Origin: Treponema sp.
GTDB taxonomy: Bacteria > Spirochaetota > Spirochaetia > Treponematales > Breznakiellaceae
Assembly (NCBI GenBank): GCA_031278025.1
Contig: JAITLF010000230.1
Span: forward strand, 1-8,975
Direction: 5' to 3'
Length of the DNA stretch: 8,975 nt
Part shown: piece by piece, positions 5,922-8,975 of the stretch
How positions within the stretch are numbered: the first letter of the stretch is position 1
Layout of the letters: the number at the start of each line of letters is the position of its first letter
Made by a program: the position numbers and the translations under genes
Notes under the pieces: model-generated
What the model was told of the DNA's origin: nothing
Databases searched by the model: none
The model's input: the letters and a program-made list of their open reading frames with translations, nothing else

Positions 5922-7619
5922 ATGAAGAACATAACAAGCGGCCTCCGGCAAGAGGAGCGCCGGAAACAGTTGATTATCCTGGGAGCGGGAACCATGCAGG
6001 GGCCCGCCATAAGCATCGCCAAAGAGATGGGCCTGGAAACCATAGTGGCCGACGGCGACAGCGGGGCGCCGTGCGCGCCTTTCGCGGACCGGTTTGAGCG
6101 CATAGACCTCAAGGACAAGGAGGGCGTCGAGGCCCTGGCCCGCGATCTCAAGGCCGGCGGGAGGCTTGCCGGCATCATGACCGCCGGAACGGACTTTTCG
6201 GCCACCGCCGCCTGGGTTGCCGAACGGCTTGGCCTTCCGGGCATTCCCTACGAAACGGCCCTTGACGCCTCGGACAAGGGCCGTATGCGCCTCCGTTTCA
6301 GGGCGGCGGGCGTTCCCTCCCCGGAATTCCTCACTTTAAGCGAAATGCCGCCGGAGGCGTCTGCCTTTCCGTTCGATTTTCCCGCCGTGGTCAAGCCCGT
6401 AGACAATATGGGGGGCCGGGGCTGCCGCAGGGTTGACAGCCGCCGGGACCTTGCCCCGGCCCTGGGCGAAGCGGTCAAATTTTCCCGTTCCGGCCGCGCA
6501 ATCGTGGAAGAATACATGGACGGCCCGGAATTTTCCGTAGACGCCCTGGTCTACCACGGCGAGATCACCATCTGCGGCCTCGCGGACCGGCACATTTACT
6601 TCCCCCCCTATTTTATCGAGATGGGCCACACCATGCCCACGAACCTGGACGAAAAAGAGGCCGCATCCCTGCTTGCTGTTTTTATCGAAGGGGTGAAGGC
6701 CCTGGGGCTTTTGGACAAGAACGCCGTGGGCGCGGCCAAGGGCGACGTAAAACTCTGCTCACGGGGGCCCATGATCGGCGAAATTGCCGCCCGGCTTTCC
6801 GGAGGCTATATGTCCGGCTGGACCTACCCCTACGCCTCGGGGGTCGAGGTAACAAGGGGCGCGATCCAGGCCGCCATCGGCCAAAGGCCGGACTGCCTTG
6901 ACGTGACCCGTTCCTGGACCTGCGCCGAACGGGCTTTTATCTCCATCCCCGGCAGGGTCCGTTCCATCCGCGGTCTCCGTAACGCAAAGGCGGCCCCCTA
7001 TGTAAAAGACATCTTCCTGCGCGCCGAAGAAGGCGGCCGGGTCATTTTCCCCGAAAATAACGTCTCCAAATGCGGCAATGTCCTTGCCGCCGCGCCCGGC
7101 AGAAAAAGCGCCATGGACGCCGCCGATTCTGCGGCCAGGGCCGTCCTCATCCGCCTGGAAGCGCCCGACGAGGCGACCGCCGCCTTTCTGGACGCGGAAC
7201 CGGCTTCAGGCGGCGGTGTCTGGCCGCCCGACGCCTTTTCCGTAAGCCCCGCCGTCATTGCCGCCCTGGCCCGCCTCCCCGATCCGGCCGTCCGTGCGGA
7301 AGTTCCCCCCGGCACAGGGATCGCGCCGGAACCCGCCCTTGTCCCGTTCCCGGCCTTTACCGAATCAGGCCTAAAGGACCACGCGGGCCGCGGCGTGGAG
7401 GAAAGCCTCGAGGCCGTGCGCGCCCTTACCGGCCTTTCCCTGCCCGTGGCGTTCCCGGACCGGGCTGCGGCGGACGTCCGCCTTTTGGGGCGCCGTTTCT
7501 GGGTCGCCCTGATCCGGGGCGGTTACCAGGGGGCCGCCTACGTCGCGGACCTCCTGTGCGGCGGAAAACCCGGCGTTTCCGGGGCGGGAAAAGACGCGGA
7601 GGAGGCCGGCAATGGTTGA
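5922..7619 (+). CDS. ATP-grasp ligase with uncharacterised C-terminal extension
   Basis: A 565-residue protein of the carbamoyl-phosphate-synthase/PurK-like ATP-grasp group. A pre-ATP-grasp strand-loop LIILGAGTMQGP (residues 17-28) leads to FPAVVKP (K158, ATP-binding lysine) and a glycine-rich loop (NMGGRG). IVEEYMDGPEFSVD follows with the adenine-contacting E196/E197. GEIAARLSGG (286-295) gives the metal-binding E287 and R291. KCGNVLAAAPG closes the fold near residue 400. Such enzymes join a carboxylate to an amine or similar nucleophile through an acyl phosphate. From about residue 413 to the end there are some 150 residues I cannot assign. The start codon ATG directly follows the previous TGA, with AAAAAGGG about 11 bases upstream, so translation is probably coupled. 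The product may attach an amino acid or similar group to a sugar or peptide; this is inference from context. Cytoplasmic. Confidence 0.8.
   Translation: MKNITSGLRQEERRKQLIILGAGTMQGPAISIAKEMGLETIVADGDSGAPCAPFADRFERIDLKDKEGVEALARDLKAGGRLAGIMTAGTDFSATAAWVAERLGLPGIPYETALDASDKGRMRLRFRAAGVPSPEFLTLSEMPPEASAFPFDFPAVVKPVDNMGGRGCRRVDSRRDLAPALGEAVKFSRSGRAIVEEYMDGPEFSVDALVYHGEITICGLADRHIYFPPYFIEMGHTMPTNLDEKEAASLLAVFIEGVKALGLLDKNAVGAAKGDVKLCSRGPMIGEIAARLSGGYMSGWTYPYASGVEVTRGAIQAAIGQRPDCLDVTRSWTCAERAFISIPGRVRSIRGLRNAKAAPYVKDIFLRAEEGGRVIFPENNVSKCGNVLAAAPGRKSAMDAADSAARAVLIRLEAPDEATAAFLDAEPASGGGVWPPDAFSVSPAVIAALARLPDPAVRAEVPPGTGIAPEPALVPFPAFTESGLKDHAGRGVEESLEAVRALTGLSLPVAFPDRAAADVRLLGRRFWVALIRGGYQGAAYVADLLCGGKPGVSGAGKDAEEAGNG
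7598..7605 (+). promoter_or_regulatory. Strong Shine-Dalgarno sequence for the amidase gene
   Basis: GGAGGAGG ends six bases before the ATG at 7612, the best ribosome binding site in the window. It lies inside the end of the ATP-grasp gene and settles the amidase start, which overlaps the upstream stop codon by eight bases. Confidence 0.85.
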
Positions 7620-8975
7620 CAATATTAAAACCCGCCCGCTCAAGCCCGCGCTGATCCTCCTCCTGATCCTGCTCCCGCAGTTCCGCCCCGTCTTCGTCCA
7701 GGCGGGAAATTCCGTCAACGGCCTCCAACAGGGGGTGGGCCGGGAGGCGGATTCCTCGTTACCCGGCGATTTTGAGGGCGAAGACGGGGCGGCCTACGGT
7801 GACGATGGAGAAGCCTACGCCGCCGCCGATGACGACGAAAGCGACATCGAAGAAAACCTCCTCCCGCCGCTTGACGGCCCCGCCCCTTCCGCAAACGCCG
7901 CCCCCCCGGCCCCCGCCGGCGCAAAACCCGGCAGCGGCCTCCAGTCCGGTAGCGGTGCAGCGCCCGGCAGCGGCGCAAAGTCCGGCAACGGCCTCCAGCA
8001 GGGGCTTCATTCCCCCGGTCAGATGGAACGGGCGGAAGGGGCACTCTCCCTGGACGAGGCCATGAGTAATCTTGGGGCCGGCCCCGCTTTCTACTGGGAT
8101 CCCCTCTTCAGGACCGGGAACATTTCCCTTTCCGGCCACCACGCCTCTTTCAGCGCCGGCTATCCCGGCGAGCAGCTCCCCGTCATCTTTGATTCCCGGG
8201 AGATCCTCACCCTTTCCGCGCCCTGGCTGGAAAACGGCCTCCTCCGTTTTCCCGAATCCTTCGTGACGGCCCTCAAACGGGCCTTCGACAACTCGATCCT
8301 GAACGAGCAGTTCCGTTACCGCATCGCCGCCATAGTGGTAGATCCCGGTCATGGGGGCAAGGACCCCGGCGCCCAGGGAACCCACACAATCAACGGAAAA
8401 ACCCTGAAACTGTCGGAAAAGGACATCACCCTCAGATCTTCGCTGTACCTGTACTCCCGGCTCAAGGCCGCCTATCCCGACAAGCGGGTCCTCCTCACCA
8501 GGGACCGGGACACCTATCCCACCCTTGAAGAACGGGTACTCCTGGCCAATTCGGTCCCCCTCAAAGACAACGAGGCCATCCTCTACGTTTCGATTCACGC
8601 CAACGCCTCGATGAACCGTCACGCGCGAGGCTACGAAGTCTGGTATCTCAGCCCGGATTACCGCCGGGACCTCATCGACCGGGAAAAATTCCGGGACAGC
8701 GCCGAGATCATCCCCATCATAAACGATATGCTTCAGGAGGAATTCACCAACGAGAGTATCATGATAGCCCAGGCCATTAACCGGCGCATCGGCGAAGCCA
8801 TGGGCCGTTCGCTTCCGGCGCGGGGACTCAAGGCCGAGGAGTGGTTCGTGGTCCGTAACGCCCGTATGCCATCGGTACTGGTGGAACTCGGCTTTATCAC
8901 CAACCCCGCCGACGCCGAAATTTTAAACTCCGAGGAAAGCTTGAAAAAACTCACCGAAGCGATATATAAAGGAAT
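7612..8975 (+). CDS. Exported N-acetylmuramoyl-L-alanine amidase (Amidase_3), 3' end outside the window
   Basis: At least 454 residues, cut off by the window end. The catalytic zinc domain runs from about residue 240: DPGHGG (H247), E269 in LSEKD, SIHANA (H329) and VELGF (catalytic E425). The family cleaves the bond between N-acetylmuramic acid and L-alanine in peptidoglycan, often for cell separation. A signal peptide is evident: K6, R8 and K11, then the hydrophobic ALILLLILLP (13-22), with cleavage likely after VQA (A31). Next come an acidic tract (53-81), a Gly/Ser/Pro linker with a 36-base tandem repeat (106-129) and a beta-rich region (about 145-222) that may anchor or position the enzyme. 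Residues 347-381 add a helical insertion between the second histidine strand and the final helices, where AmiB/AmiC enzymes carry a self-blocking helix. It acts in the periplasm. Link to the glycan genes upstream is by location only. Confidence 0.9.
   Translation, partial: MVDNIKTRPLKPALILLLILLPQFRPVFVQAGNSVNGLQQGVGREADSSLPGDFEGEDGAAYGDDGEAYAAADDDESDIEENLLPPLDGPAPSANAAPPAPAGAKPGSGLQSGSGAAPGSGAKSGNGLQQGLHSPGQMERAEGALSLDEAMSNLGAGPAFYWDPLFRTGNISLSGHHASFSAGYPGEQLPVIFDSREILTLSAPWLENGLLRFPESFVTALKRAFDNSILNEQFRYRIAAIVVDPGHGGKDPGAQGTHTINGKTLKLSEKDITLRSSLYLYSRLKAAYPDKRVLLTRDRDTYPTLEERVLLANSVPLKDNEAILYVSIHANASMNRHARGYEVWYLSPDYRRDLIDREKFRDSAEIIPIINDMLQEEFTNESIMIAQAINRRIGEAMGRSLPARGLKAEEWFVVRNARMPSVLVELGFITNPADAEILNSEESLKKLTEAIYKG
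7927..7998 (+). repeat. 36-base imperfect tandem repeat in the amidase linker
   Basis: Two units, 7927-7962 and 7963-7998, both begin CCCGGCAGCGGC and share TCCGG at the same offset. They encode a PGSG-led 12-residue unit in a low-complexity exported linker. A further NGLQQG block appears at 7717-7734 and again at 7987-8004, suggesting local duplication in this linker. Such repeats are prone to copy-number change. Confidence 0.65.

Noticed and set aside
7759..8622. Minus-strand reading frame of 287 codons
   Set aside because: It is antisense to the amidase, whose signal peptide and zinc motifs are unambiguous; the reverse product is glycine/valine-rich low complexity.

Overview
The window is very G+C-rich (above 60% by eye) and carries six genes, all on the plus strand and mostly touching or overlapping, so they probably form one transcription unit. 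The gene content points to a spirochaete, most likely a high-GC member of the Treponema/Spirochaeta group. The main clue is the first gene, which fits the spirochaete-restricted 'spiro-SPASM' radical SAM family as I remember it. The assignment rests on protein family recognition only; no rRNA or other marker is present.

Layout. Bases 1-199 hold no gene I can support, but contain a strong palindrome (53-83) and a candidate promoter whose -10 box lies just before the first ATG. Next come: a radical SAM/SPASM protein (200-1864); a GT-A-like glycosyltransferase-type protein (1839-2942, overlapping by 26 bases); a 205-base gap with two inverted repeats; an SpsF-type cytidylyltransferase (3148-3870); an SpsG/PseG-like protein fused to a zinc-ribbon SAM methyltransferase (3873-5921); an ATP-grasp ligase with an unassigned C-terminal extension (5922-7619, start abutting the previous stop); and an exported N-acetylmuramoyl-L-alanine amidase (7612 to beyond the window end, overlapping by 8 bases).

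How they may work together. SpsF and SpsG families act in activating and preparing sugar acids or nucleotide sugars for surface glycans. With a glycosyltransferase-like protein, a methyltransferase, an ATP-grasp ligase and a radical SAM/SPASM enzyme, the cluster looks like a tailoring pathway for an unusual glycan or glycosylated product (cell surface or flagellin are possible destinations). The amidase may only be a co-transcribed cell-wall gene. No sugar acid synthase (NeuB/PseI type), aminotransferase or dehydratase is in view, so the pathway would be completed elsewhere. This is inference from families and gene order.

The most unusual DNA structure is a roughly 110-base nested palindromic, internally repeated segment inside the SpsG-methyltransferase gene (about 4797-4907). 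It stays in frame, has extreme strand asymmetry (no C over 41 bases, then almost no G) and looks like a mobile or spreading repeat tolerated inside a coding sequence.
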